DNA of 64,000 nt from contig OX422190.1 in NCBI GenBank assembly GCA_949130485.1, positions 8,152,167 to 8,216,166 of the forward strand. The letters are read 5' to 3'. This DNA is from Agelas oroides (lineage: Eukaryota > Porifera > Demospongiae > Agelasida > Agelasidae). A program made the translations under genes and the position numbers. The notes beneath the pieces are model-generated. The model saw nothing but the letters and a program-made list of their open reading frames with translations, was not told where the DNA came from and did not search any database. Below are positions 13,001-23,005 of this stretch, piece after piece (position 1 is the stretch's first letter; every line of letters starts with the position of its first letter).

Positions 13001-15311
13001 AGGGTTTGTGGTAGAGTGTAGAAGAGAGGGACCCAATGTTGAACAGAGAAGGGGATATGGGGGAGGGTATAGAGGAAAGGGAGGATGTTGGGCAGAGAGG
13101 CCGGGGGACGTGGGAAGGGAGTAGGGGAGTATGGGGAAAGAGGAGAAGGCAAGGGATTGTGTGGGAGAGAGAGAGAGAGAGAGAGAGAGATGTGAAGAGG
13201 GTGTTGGGAGGAGAGTGTGGGGGGGAGGGGAGTGGGGAAGATTGTGAGAGGAATGTAGAACATGGCTGACTTGACTTTCTTCTTAGCTGGTTGCTATGCA
13301 CCAGAGTTGCTAAGACACTCACTGAGTTTTTACTACTCTATAGCCTCGTTCCCAGGCTCTCTCCTCAAAAAAAGGGAGGGGGGAGCTGGGAATGAGGCTA
13401 GGCTACTAGTTGGTTTTGCTTTGCACCACAGTTGCTAAGACACAGGTCAGAAGCCAGCCTTATTCCACCACCAAATGTGATAATGACTCTTTGGTGTGTA
13501 TATACCACTTACTACTATTACCATGCAGCTGGCACTGTTGCTAGGCAACACACCAGCTGCAGCATGTTGAGTACTAGGGAAAAATACTAGTCTCGTGCCC
13601 CGCCCGCGCGCGCCTCCCGGCGAGAAACGGTCTGGTGAACGAAGTCGAATTTCTTGGGCTTATTACCCAAAACGGGTAATGACCAATGAGATCGCGAGAT
13701 CGGTAATTATTACGTAGCACTTCCCTTACAACAGTAAAATTTGTTCATCTCCGTTCGAGTATCCGTACCTTTTTTGAGCGGGTTGGCCGCAAAATGTTTT
13801 GATCGTTGCTAGGTTACATTGTCGCAAAAGCGTGCGCTAGCCCAAGAAATTCGACTTGGTTCACCAGACCGTTTCTCCTCGTGAGAGGGTGGGGTCTGGG
13901 GACGAGACTAGAAAAATACAACCACAATCGTAGTAAGCGCAACCTCTCAGTCCTGCTGTCAGCTGTGGAAACGAGTTTTACATCACAAACAGCCCTAGCG
14001 CTAGTCCGGTGAACGTCGTCAGAAAATATTTGCATAAGTGTGTGTGTGCCGCGTATAGTAGCCGCAGCTACTATACGAGGGCGGCATCTATTCAAAGAAA
14101 TACGGTACACCATTTTGCTCTTTTAGTTGATCAAGACACTGGCCATCCCTCTTACAATCATTTACCACGAATGCGCACTCACCTATGTGACGATCATGTG
14201 AAATATCAATACCTTAAAACTTGTATCGATTTGCATATTACTCGAAGCAGAAATGCAATGCATTATAAAATCAGTATATCATTTCAGCTCACATCTCCAT
14301 GAACAAAGGCAAGCCTATAGATGTTATGCAAAGTCACCCACTGTGCACCATGCTAGAAGCGCTTTATCACTGTTCTTCTGGATGAAGCTTGTGTTCACTG
14401 CGTAGCTGCTCATTACCATGTAGCCAGGGGGGGGCAAAATTTTTGCAGAATCACAATCACTTGTATTACAGAAAATGTTTTGTGAGTTACATTTTTGCCG
14501 CAAGCAGGTTTTACAGTCTGGACAGCTTGGACAGCAGCTGGCTGGACCAAGGAAGACAGTGGGCCCTTTAGATTTGGTAGCTGTCTTCGTGGTAGCTACT
14601 GCAGCACTGACATGTCACAGAACTACAAGAATGCACACCAAGACATATGCATATTTTCATGGGCTAAATATTTGTGGATCCGACTCGACCACGAAAAACA
14701 CAAAAATTACCCCGGCCCCCACGAAAAATACACGCTATATGATATCTGATGCATCTGCAAAGCATGTGTGACCCCACCCTTAACAAAGGTTCAGCAATAT
14801 TGAACTATGTAACAATGTTTGATTTCTATCCTCACATTCTCACACTCTCACACCCTCACACCCTCACATTCTCTCACTCACACCCTCACACTCACACACT
14901 CACATTCTCAACCCTCACACATGCACCCTCACAGCTGGCACAGCATCTCATTCTCTTGACTACAGGAAGGCAGCGGGAGCATTCATTCATGGTTTCCGCT
15001 ACACTGGTACAGTGCTGTAGCTAAAAATTGTGCTTTCAGAGCTGCTCAGTTGGCTCCTGCATAAATGGAGAGAAGGCTCCCTAGTTACTAACTTGAAATC
15101 AGAATGCTTTTGGTGTCATTTTGACTGAATCGTTCAGTATAGCAGTTCATTGGTAGCTGAAGCATTCAGTCAAAAAATCAGCAAAAGTCCTCCAATAGTA
15201 GTAGGGAACTACCTTTCCACTAGTACAATGCTGTAGCTATGACACAGTAAGGCAACAACTGGAAATTTGAATACATGTACCACATTCAATCAGAATTTGT
15301 TTTCTCCCCTC

Positions 15312-15361
<50 letters not shown>

Positions 15362-18300
15362 TTCATAGCACGTGCCCTCTTCCGCCATCTCCAGTGGCGT
15401 TACCATGGGAACCCCTGGCCCTCCACCCTCCTCCATTCCTCTGATCTCCTCAACCACTTTGTGCGAAGAATCAATGAAGCCTCTGTGAGCCCATGACCCT
15501 TGCAGTCATGCATAATAGTCTTATTGTCAATTTTAAATTTTCACATTCTAATTATAGGGCCCTTACCAGATGTATTTTAATTTTCTAATTATAGGGTCCT
15601 TACCAGATGTTTGGGCAGCTAGTGGATGTAGCACTGATCAGTAAGTGCCAAGATATACATTTTCCGTGGATTTATTTCTTGTTCTCTCAGCAAAAACATC
15701 ATTATTCACAAGCGCCTACATCACGAGTGCCTACTGTTGCTTACAGTCAATAACATCAAACCTCTGAATCCCACCACATGTATATATGTGTGTGTACCCT
15801 CATCCCCTCTTCTCCCTCACAGGAGACAACAATACAGTGGTTTATCTGGAGGAAGTGCCACTACAAGCGTTCCCAATGTTTCAAGGTACATGTACGTAGC
15901 CTCGTTCCCAGGCTCTCCCCTCACCCCGACGAAAAATAAAAATGGAGGGGGAGAACCTGGGACCAATTCGCATGTAATGTTGCGGCACGACGACTTTGCA
16001 CTAACCATTAAATAACCTGAAACATCACTCACGTGAAGACCACGAAGGAGCCGCGAAGTACTCTCAGCTCAGGAGTTTGTTACTACAACTCGTTTATTGT
16101 TGTGTAGCTATGTTGGAGCTTTAAAATGTGGTTGTGAGTTTATTTTGTACGCCAGAGTGTAGCGCTAGCCAACTAAGGTCTTTCTTCATAGCCTCGTAGC
16201 GATTTTTTTAAAGCGGAACATGGTAACAGTAAATAGGCAAAGTTTTTCCTACGTAGTCGGTACTTTTCCGCCGTCGCTGCTGTTTGACCTGTGCCGAGGT
16301 CTCACCGACGCAGTCACAGCTCATTTGTTTCAGTAGTATATCGTAGCTGTTCGAGTCAGCCAATCACGTGGCTGCATAATTGCATCACGACTTTTGTAAT
16401 TATTGCTGTGACGTCTACGTGCCGCGATATCACGTGTGAATCGGTCCCAGGCTCTCCCCCTCCGTTTTTATTTTTCATCGGGGCAAGGGGAGAGCCTGGG
16501 AATGAGGCTAACATGTACGTACAACAAAACACATTGCCAGGTTCAAAGGCTTTATCTCTGAACTTTTGTTGAGTATGGGGCTTACCAGTACACTGTCATA
16601 CCTTCCTCAGAGATGACTGGCCATGAAATACAACGCTTCATCATTTGGAACTTTGAGTATGGAAAGCACTATTCTGGACCTGAGTAAGCGGTGGAACCAA
16701 TTCATTCAATGTAAACCCATTCCTCAATCTACACACAGTTTCATACCCAGACTATCTTGTTGCCAAACCACATTCCCAAGCTTCAAACCTCTACTCTTCC
16801 AATGACCCAGTACATTTACTGTCAATCACAGGTTATACAACCAGTTATACTAATTTAAAAGGTAGTACACAATTTGGTGGCTGCTGGAATTTTACCAAAA
16901 TTAAATTAAATTAAATGAAATTAAATTAATTTATGCTCACGTACAGTAAAATTCCAGCAGCCACCAAATTGTGTAGAATTTGGACCTTAGTCACGTTTCA
17001 TCAAACAATCAGAAACGTGACTTGATGTGTTCACTTTATCTAGCTTACCCCAGTTTATAAATTACCGTAGACTCTGGTTAATAAGCGCATGCGCTTATAA
17101 GTGTAAGTGGTAAGCAAATATGCGCCTAATAGAGGATATGCGCTAAATAAGGGATGCAATGAAAGCCACACCCTACAGGTGGGCATGAGTGCGCAGTAGA
17201 TCATTAGGCGCGTTCACCTGGCAAGTATCGACATAAAATTAGAAGGCTCCATCCTCCTCGAAGAGACCGTGATTCGCAGCCATTGTGTATTCAAGGAGAT
17301 ATGCGGGGCTCTACACGTCGTACGGGAGAAATTTTACTAGGCCCAGGATGTGACTTGTGACTTGGTGTTAGCCAGAAGCGGAAAAAATCTGTGTAGCTCT
17401 TCTTTCTTTGACTTCAGGATAGATGATGCCGTGTACCAGGAAGGAAGCGTGCGCCTAATAAATAATGTGCACCTAATAACCAGAGTTTACGGTATGCCTA
17501 GAGTGAAAAGGTTTAATACAATTTAGCAATACTATGCAAAGTCAACTAAGGTTCCATTTTTGCTTGATGTGTTCACGCATGCATCCTCCCATCCTCCCAT
17601 CCCTCCTTCACACAGTAAGGATGTTCTGCGATTGGGCAGGGCTATTGGTGATCCTGAGTTTGGTGACCTCAGCAACTTCCTACATCCTGTTCTCTACTAT
17701 TACCAAGACCCTCCTAACCCAAGTAACAGAAACATTCTCCTCTTTACTCCCCCCTTCTTTTCCTTCTTCATCCTCTGCCACTTCTCCCCCCCTCCTCCCA
17801 CTCCTCCTCTTTCTCTTCTCCTATGTAGAGAGTATCTGGGTGTCAGGCTTCCTTCCTCCCCCCACCCTCTATCACCATATTGTGGAGGACTTCCTCACTG
17901 ACTGGTAACCACTTTTCTCTTAAAGCAAACCTGAAATAGCCAAGCATGTACCCTAGTCCTACTCAACTATAACTTGAGTCACTTCTTCAGTGTGGGAGGA
18001 GGCCCTTGTCTTGGTATATAGCATAGCATAGGCTTAAGAAGTCTGAATGCAGCACTAATGCCTAGCTCATTTTGATCACTTTCAGGACAGCTCGCCACGC
18101 CCACATCATCCCCCTGCGACGGTTCTTGGAGGGAATCATCGGAACAGACCTCAGAGAGTACTTTGCTGAAACATGCTTTGAGGTAGACGCATGTATAGTC
18201 CTTTACTGTAGAGGTGAAGTTAGTCTAAAGTGCATCCTGATATGCTCACAGAACTTAAAGTGGATGTCCACTGCCTTCCCTGACCTAATTTATATATTCT

Positions 18301-19196
18301 TTAATTCCTGGTGTGCACACTTTGAGTATCAGCAGATGGCTGGTGCATTGCCTTGTAGCGAAGCTTGTTTGCTAGACTAGAGCATAATACAACAAGGCCT
18401 AGAGACCTTGTTATACTGTGCATAGCGATACGTTCAGCTTGTCATTAGCAGCTATCCAACGATATGTGGTAGAAGTATCAATGAAGCAAGCAACATAGCT
18501 AGTTAGTTAGCCAATAAGTCATAGTCTGCAGTTGGCACTATGTAGAACACATTTTTTTCAGGAATAACTTTTCATGAACTTTTCCCACTGTACGGTAGCT
18601 AGTTTATCCTTCATTCACACAACTTCCCTTTTCTGTACCTTCTTCAGCTGATCCTAACCAATGGAGACAATGTCCCTCTCTCGTGTAAACACCATTACCT
18701 TCAAGGTAAGTATAGATTCCTCCTTCTCGTCTCCCCTCCTCTCACCACCTTTCCCCGAAATGACCTTTGAGGCAGCAGTGTAGTATTCTCTGTTTTGACA
18801 AACAGCACTTCCAAATTTGGTAGTTATAAAAGGCATTCATCACTAGTTTTAGCATTCAAAACCCATTGAGCATAGACTTACTGGTACTTGAGAACTATTT
18901 ATAGTTTTGTTGTATATATGTACAATGTACAAGCTCTTCATCGCACGTACTCAACAATGAGGAACATGCATGACACTTAAAGAGATAGTACTTGCTGCTA
19001 GTGTTTCAGTAATTTTAATTACAGCTAGTTTTAATAATTAACTAATAAGCAAAATCAGGAATGCTAGTGCATTTTCGTACCATAGTAACTAAAAACAACT
19101 CATTCTACTCTTATCTTTGTACCACACGCAGGGCTTGGTATCACGTCAGTGGATGGTGTGGTCAACTTTGGACCAGCAGCTTCCCTAGAACACTGA
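4066..19196 (+). CDS. FOXRED2: FOXRED2/ERFAD-like FAD-dependent oxidoreductase, 23 exons
   Basis: Exons: 4066-4165, 4376-4447, 5056-5118, 6896-7011, 7724-7872, 9427-9484, 9817-9883, 10331-10397, 10463-10510, 11518-11576, 12180-12278, 12394-12452, 12772-12892, 14935-15006, 15369-15484, 15595-15640, 15823-15885, 16611-16683, 17616-17722, 17829-17904, 18086-18182, 18648-18705, 19132-19196. The total is 1,851 nt (616 codons plus stop), all GT-AG, with all phases joining. A hydrophobic signal peptide ([14 protein letters not shown]) is followed by the FAD-binding [10 protein letters not shown], then [25 protein letters not shown], and a second dinucleotide-binding motif [13 protein letters not shown]. 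Further on are [10 protein letters not shown], the C-terminal flavoprotein segment [19 protein letters not shown], and a conserved tail ([19 protein letters not shown]). The vertebrate relative is an ER-lumen flavoprotein linked to ER-associated degradation and is somewhat longer. Here the protein ends in SLEH with no KDEL-like signal, so ER retention is unproven. Exon limits rest on eye-read splice sites. Confidence 0.92.
4789..5045. repeat. 44-bp minisatellite in FOXRED2 intron 2
   Basis: Nearly six copies of a 44-bp unit (GGTCTTGCCTCACGCATTGC followed by ACATATACTCACACATTGCGCATT). They differ at a few positions and run up to about 10 bp before the acceptor of exon 3 (5056). Because 44 is not a multiple of three, all forward frames read through it as shifted repeats, which creates spurious ORFs. 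Confidence 0.9.
7228..7312. mobile_element. TAGCCTCGTTCCC-family MITE fragment
   Basis: TAGCCTCGTTCCCAGGCCTTCCC on the left faces GGGGAAGGCCTGGTA on the right, with TTGCAGTATGCAAAAACGGA between. The right terminal repeat is truncated. The same inner sequence (GATTGCTTGCAGTATGCAAAAA) recurs in elements near 22930, 44800, 45140 and 60090. Confidence 0.7.
7911..8502. repeat. Eight copies of a 74-bp minisatellite in FOXRED2 intron 5
   Basis: The array is exactly 592 bp, or 8 x 74 bp. Each unit starts TCAATTTGGTAGTCTGGTCC and ends GACTGGGAGTGAGACTG. The copies are almost identical. The only change noticed is CCCCGAGC in the first and last units against CCCCAAGC in the inner ones. The array begins 38 bp after the donor of exon 5. 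There are no unique spacers. Confidence 0.95.
9036..9205. repeat. Dispersed repeat (CAATCAATGAACCACATCTCC family)
   Basis: This is one copy of a dispersed family that recurs at about 14292-14360, 34050-34175, 54730-54860 (reverse) and 58258-58480. Shared blocks are CAATCAATGAACC.CATCTCC, AAAGTCACCCACTGTGC, and a GGGGACTGCTATCTCATGCA-like stretch followed by CTGGCCTTATC. The transposon class is not recognised. Confidence 0.6.
9536..9816 (+). repeat. ~280-nt polypyrimidine tract abutting FOXRED2 exon 7
   Basis: The stretch is almost wholly C and T (CTCTCC, CTTTCTCT, CCCCCC and CTCTCTCT blocks), with few purines, and runs directly into the CAAG acceptor of exon 7 at 9816. It is an expanded version of the normal polypyrimidine tract and could form triplex (H-) DNA. 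Confidence 0.85.
9908..10282. mobile_element. TACCGTA-family MITE, 375 bp, in FOXRED2 intron 7
   Basis: The left end TACCGCATAGCTGGAAA matches the right end TTTCCAGCTATACGGTA in inverse orientation (16 of 17). Inner blocks such as TTTAAATTTGGCGG also recur in inverse form. No coding capacity is seen. If the outer TA is a target duplication, the real terminal repeat is CCGYATAGC, as expected for Tc1/mariner-like non-autonomous elements; that class is inferred. Confidence 0.8.
10528..10757. mobile_element. Head-to-head inverted pair of tRNA-derived SINEs
   Basis: The left copy is in minus orientation: AGGCGAAAATAGAGGAA, then GGCCGGCAG, then the complement of B box GGTTTCGACTCC and of A box GGCTCAGTGGCAGAGC. 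The right copy is plus and truncated, ending CCTCTATTTTCGCCT. At the junction a roughly 28-bp stem (GGATTGTGAGGGTTGGTGG with GTTGTCCGG) pairs perfectly around a six-base loop at about 10629-10692. The full-length sibling is at 25055-25215. Confidence 0.8.
11650..12090. repeat. Two related dispersed repeat copies in tandem in FOXRED2 intron 10
   Basis: Blocks at about 11650-11815 and 11880-12085 share GGTTGCAA.A.TGTTGATYRTC, ATTTGAGTATC.CA.GGTGCCATTTT and GCCCAGAGCTA.AT..AAGTG.GCACTAGCC. Both resemble the interior of the element at 13588-13910 (AGTATCCGTACC, GTTGCTAGGTTAC, AGCCCAAGAAATTCGACTT), so they are probably old copies of it. Confidence 0.6.
12530..12771 (+). repeat. ~240-nt polypyrimidine tract before FOXRED2 exon 13
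   Basis: A C/T-dominated stretch runs into the CCCGCAG acceptor of exon 13. It is roughly complementary in composition to the purine tract at 12950-13262 on the other side of the same 121-nt exon. Confidence 0.85.
12950..13262 (+). repeat. ~310-nt polypurine tract after FOXRED2 exon 13
   Basis: This is a G/A-dominated run (GGGGGTAGAGGAGAGGGAAGG at the start, a GAGAGA run at about 13166-13190, GGGGGGAGGGGAGTGGGGAAG near the end) in the intron just downstream of exon 13. It creates a long open frame on the minus strand that is only low-complexity sequence. Confidence 0.85.
13341..13400. mobile_element. 60-bp TAGCCTCGTTCCC-family MITE
   Basis: TAGCCTCGTTCCCAGGCTC on the left faces GAGCTGGGAATGAGGCTA on the right around a short purine-rich centre. 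It is complete at both ends and lies in FOXRED2 intron 13. Confidence 0.75.
13588..13910. mobile_element. TAGTCTCGT-family MITE, 323 bp
   Basis: Inverted ends TAGTCTCGTGCCCC and GGGGACGAGACTA enclose a second pair of inverted blocks, GAGAAACGGTCTGGTGAAC with AAGTCGAATTTCTTGGGC. The centre has a GGTAATGACCAATGAGATCG stretch. A degraded copy lies at 54000-54240, and an internally deleted copy of about 88 bp lies at 42844-42931. The terminal motif resembles the TAGCCTCGT family, which suggests a common transposase. Confidence 0.8.
15314..15358. repeat. (AC)n microsatellite
   Basis: A pure dinucleotide run ends 10 bp before the acceptor of FOXRED2 exon 15. Confidence 0.97.
15545..15610 (+). repeat. 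37-bp tandem duplication of the FOXRED2 exon 16 splice acceptor
   Basis: TTCTAATTATAGGGYCCTTACCAGATGT occurs twice, with acceptor AGs ending at 15557 and 15594. Only the second gives the reading frame of exon 16 ([15 protein letters not shown]). The offset is 37 nt, so use of the first would shift the frame. Confidence 0.85.
15897..16510 (+). mobile_element. 614-bp full-length MITE of the TAGCCTCGTTCCC family
   Basis: Each terminus is itself a palindrome-like module (TAGCCTCGTTCCCAGGCTC to GAGAACCTGGGACC on the left; its mirror ending GGGAATGAGGCTA on the right). A 400-bp unique interior lies between. The same interior appears in reverse orientation at 49140-49721, inside the receptor gene. 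It may be one of the longer non-autonomous members of the family. No transposase is seen. Confidence 0.85.
16864..16975. repeat. Inverted repeat with 28-bp arms
   Basis: ACACAATTTGGTGGCTGCTG.GAATTTTA and its exact reverse complement (TAAAATTCCAGCAGCCACCA.AATTGTGT) flank an ATTAAATTAAATTAAAT-rich loop of about 55 bp. It is probably a small MITE and sits in FOXRED2 intron 18. Confidence 0.8.
17063..17494. mobile_element. TACCGTA-family MITE, 432 bp
   Basis: The left end TACCGTAGACTCTGGTTA faces the right end TAACCAGAGTTTACGGTA. Inner blocks AATAAGCGCATGCGCTTATA and TGCGCCTAATA repeat in both directions. The interior is non-coding. It lies in FOXRED2 intron 18. Confidence 0.85.
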
Positions 19197-19548
19197 AATA
19201 CATTAGAATCTGCTGTCACCCGATCCTTCATCTTAGACCATTAGGATAAAGTTAGTTTTTAGCATCATTCAGATAATTGCTCTGTACACGAATACTGCCA
19301 TTAATAATAGTATCACCATTTAGACCTGTGTGACAACTTTCTTATAGTAATCTCACTACATTGCTATCTTAATAATTAGCATTATAGGAACAAGCTGTAC
19401 ATTTATAATAAGCAATGAGTGTCAGCTACTGTAACACTGTATATAATTATATACATGAAATACTCAATAACTTCCTATGAAGAGCATACTTGTGAGTGTA
19501 AGGTCCTACGTACATAGTAGCTTTCATTCCTAGATGTATTTTTGTGTG

Positions 19549-21890
19549 TTAATTCAACACTGTTGCTGGAGCTGCTGTTCAGTTTATTGCTACCTACACT
19601 GCCTTGATGAGACATAACTAACTAGCTGCCTACGCATACCTTTTTTGACGATGGAGATGATTGTCTATGAACACACGTATTTGATGAAAACATCAAATCA
19701 ATTGGAATCCCTGCACATTTATGAAATGTTACTGTTGCATGGGCCGATAGGACAGTATAGCTGTTTGCGTACACATAATTATGTTCAATGCGATATTTGC
19801 TAACGCTTCACTAGCTTCAAGTGTGTTTTATTTTATTGTTCTATATCTGGCATTAGCTAAATTTAGCCTCATACCTGATTGAGGAATAATTCAAGTCAGG
19901 CTATCATACCATTGGCATGTCTCACTTTCTTGCAAGGAAGTGAGACATACCAATGGTGTATAAGAAATGTCAGCATTTTCCAGAACAGGAAGTTCTGCAA
20001 CATTTCGACTGTTGGTATCAAGGTGTATTACTACCCGAGGAATGCAATATTCCACGAGGCCTATTTGCTAGGTTTGCATGTAGCTATATATGGTATATAT
20101 ATATTGGGAAACGTAATAATCTTCAAAGAGGAAATGGGAACTTAACTGTGATGGGTGATTATAGTTCCAGAAGTGTAGTTTGTGTAGCAGCTTGAATTCC
20201 TGGCTATATACATGCTTGTGTATTAATTCAACACTGTTGCTGGAGCTGCTGTTCAATTTATTGCTACATACACTGCCCTGGTGAGACGCAACTAACTAGC
20301 TGCCCATGTAGCTACACCTTTCTTTTTTTGACGATGGAGATGATTGTCTATGATCGCGCATACCTGATGAGAAGACAAATTGCTTAGAAACCCTGGGCAA
20401 TTATGTTACTGTTGCATGTGGCCGATAGGAGAGTTCACGTACACATAAGGCATCACATACACATATTTCAATGTGATACTTGCTAATGCTTCACTTAAGC
20501 TTCAAGTGTCTTTGTTTTATTGTTCTATATCTGGCATTTAGCCTCATACATGATTGAGGAATAATTAAGGATGTGAGACATACCAGGAAGTGTGAGCATT
20601 TTCCAGAACAGGAAGTATTATGTTTAGAAATTGGATTCAGTTGTGCTATTTGCTAGGGTTGCATGTAGCTATATGTTGGGAAACAATCTATCTCAAAGGA
20701 GGAAATAAATAGTACTTCCATGTTCACTGTGAATCAGGTGACTATAGTTCCAGAAGAACAGGACAGTATATCTGTTCGCGTACACATGAGACATCACATA
20801 CACATACAGAATATTTCAATGCAACATTTGCTAATGCTTCACTTAAGTTTGTTTTATCGTTCTATATCTGGCATTAGCTAAATTTAGCCTCATACATGAT
20901 TGAGGAATAATTCAAGTCAGTAGGTTTTCAAGGAAGTGAGACATACCAATGGTGTGCAAAAATTGTCAGCATTTTCCAGAACAGGAAGTATTACATGTAG
21001 AAATTGGATTCAGTTGTGCTATTTGCTAGGGTTGCATGTAACTATATGGTATGTTGGGAAACAATCTATGTGATAACCTCAAAGGAGGAAATAAATAGTA
21101 CTTCCATGTTCACTGTGAATCAGGTGACTATAGTTCCAGAAGTGGAGGTCAGTATAGCTGTTCGCGTACACATGAGACATCATTGCTAATGCTTCACTTA
21201 AGATTGTTTTATCGTTCTATATCTGGCATTAGCTAAATTTAGCCTCATACATGATTGAGGAATAATTCAAGTCAGTAGGTTTTCAAGGAAGTGAGACATA
21301 CCAATGGTGTGCAAAAATTGTCAGCATTTTCCAGAACAGGAAGTATTACATGTAGAAATTGGATTCAGTTGTGCTATTTGCTAGGGTTGCATGTAACTAT
21401 ATGGTATGTTGGGAAACAATCTATGTGATAACCTCAAAGGAGGAAATAAATAGTACTTCCATGTTCACTGTGAATCAGGTGACTATAGTTCCAGAAGTGG
21501 AGGTCAGTATAGCTGTTCGCGTACACATGAGACATCATTGCTAATGCTTCACTTAAGATTGTTTTATCGTTCTATATCTGGCATTAGCTAAATTTAGCCT
21601 CATACATGATTGAGGAATAATTGAAATCAGTAGGTTTTCAAGGAAGTGAGACATGCCAATGGTGTGCAAAAATTGTCAGCATTTTCCAGAACAGGAAGTA
21701 TTACATGTAGAAATTGGATTCAGTTATGCTATTTGCTAGGGTTGCATGTAGCTATATGGTATGTTGGGAAACAATCTATGTGATAACCTCAAAGGAGGAA
21801 ATAAATAGTACTTCCGTGTTCACTGTGAATCAGGTGACTATAGTTCCAGAAGTGGAGGTCAGTATTGCAAGTGAACATGTGATGTGGAAC
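19549..21890 (+). repeat. Tandem satellite: ~355-bp units preceded by diverged longer units
   Basis: Three near-identical units of exactly 355 bp can be aligned (ATTGGATTCAGTT begins at 21001, 21356 and 21711). Each contains GCATTAGCTAAATTTAGCCT, CATGATTGAGGAATAATT, AAGGAAGTGAGACAT.CCAA and CAGGTGACTATAGTTCCAGA. More diverged, longer units (period near 670 bp, marked by ATTCAACACTGTTGCTGGAG at about 19552 and 20226) precede them. The open frame in each unit differs by a few substitutions and is not conserved in the older copies. Confidence 0.9.
19906..19962 (+). ncRNA. miRNA-precursor-like hairpin (candidate only)
   Basis: ATACCATTGGCATGTCTCAC followed by TTTCTTGCAAGGAA and GTGAGACATACCAATGGTGTA forms a stem of about 22 bp with one mismatch and a short loop. 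The right arm recurs in the downstream 355-bp satellite units without the left arm. This is a structural observation only; it may be just an inverted repeat of the satellite. Confidence 0.3.
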
Positions 21891-22852
21891 TCTAACTGTG
21901 TTTATGTTTGCATTAAGTTCCATATTTGCTCCAAAGTACATGCTATTCATTACCACTAGACAAAACATCGATTGCAGAATCGTTTTGGAGATCACAGGTC
22001 TCCAGCTGATGTTATTTTTTCCAGAATTGCACCATGCATGCAGGATCGATGGGTGTATACTACACATACCACATATTTTAACATACATTCTTTATGTATA
22101 CACCAGCATGTATATGACGGCTAGTCTCGTATTTCAGGCATTTTACACAATATCACAATTAATGATTATTCCTTTAGAAGTCAGTTAAACTGTAAGATGC
22201 GACTTTCAAGGCTCAAGATTTAAAGTATGATATCATCTGAAAGAAAAGGTTCTCTGCCAACTTGAAATCGGATAACTTATGCCGACGTTTCAACTGATGG
22301 CAAAATGTTTTCGGATTTCAGTTGATAACAGTGAACATTTCTTTCTTTTATGCAGGAGCCATCCGAGAAGCTACGTATTCTAGCTGACCCATTGCCACCA
22401 TCCAGAAGCTATGTACTAAAAAAATAGGATATTTTGTGCATGGTGTATGAAGACATCCAGCTGAGCTACAGCATAACTACACATCTATGAAAAGTTCATA
22501 ACCAAAGTAGGTTCAATGTAAATTCAAAGTTAGTTACAAACTGTGAAGTGAAATAAGTGTGGGTGATTGCTAAATCAAAGTTTTCCCACCGCTTTTTTTA
22601 TTGTTCTTAAGGCCTTCATGGGTAATGAGCTTGTTTGCAACTGTAAAGTATGATAGTTGGCGCTGTTGGATTCTTACCCCTCCCCCCCTTGCTTATGCTA
22701 TTTATACATAACTTAGCAATGACCTCACTAATGAAATCAGAAGCCAACACTCAAAATCTCCAGTGGAAAACCATGTAACATCAAAGGAAACCCTTAAAAT
22801 ATAGGTATCTCTGTATTGCAGCAAGGAAATCTCCAGATTGGCCTTACATAGA

Positions 22853-22860
22853 TAGGTAGG

Positions 22861-22921
<61 letters not shown>

Positions 22922-22922
22922 G
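22853..22922. repeat. (GATA)n microsatellite
   Basis: About 16 perfect GATA units are preceded by GATAGGTAGGTA. The minus strand reads as poly-(YLSI), a spurious frame. Confidence 0.97.
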
Positions 22923-22927
22923 GATGG

Positions 22928-23005
22928 TTTTTGATTGCTTGCAGTTTTTGCATACTGCAGGCAATCAAAAACTGGACGATGTGAAGGCCTGGGAACGAGG
23001 TTAGT
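22928..23005. mobile_element. TAGCCTCGTTCCC-family MITE fragment (right end)
   Basis: It contains TTGATTGCTTGCAGTTTTTGC, an inverted partner GCAGGCAATCAAAAACTGGA, and the terminal AGGCCTGGGAACGAGGTTA. The left terminal repeat has been replaced by the GATA repeat. Confidence 0.65.

Noticed and set aside
12667..13322. Long Pro/Ser-rich minus-strand frames
   Set aside because: They are read from the polypurine and polypyrimidine tracts around FOXRED2 exon 13, overlap that exon in antisense, and are low complexity.
13525..13560. Alternative FOXRED2 exon 14 starting GCAG|CTGGCACTGTTGCT
   Set aside because: The first residues (AGTVA) resemble the expected start AGT.SHS, but the frame then departs from the family. 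The exon at 14935-15006 gives the full conserved segment.
16291..16572. 93-codon ORF and its near-identical counterpart at 49358-48987 (minus)
   Set aside because: Both are the interior of the same MITE in opposite orientations. The frame shows no domain and is interrupted differently in the two copies.
17534..17908. Single 124-codon ORF as one exon
   Set aside because: Its two ends correspond to FOXRED2 exons 19 and 20 in different frames. The middle is a pyrimidine-rich 106-nt intron (17723-17828) with GT-AG ends.
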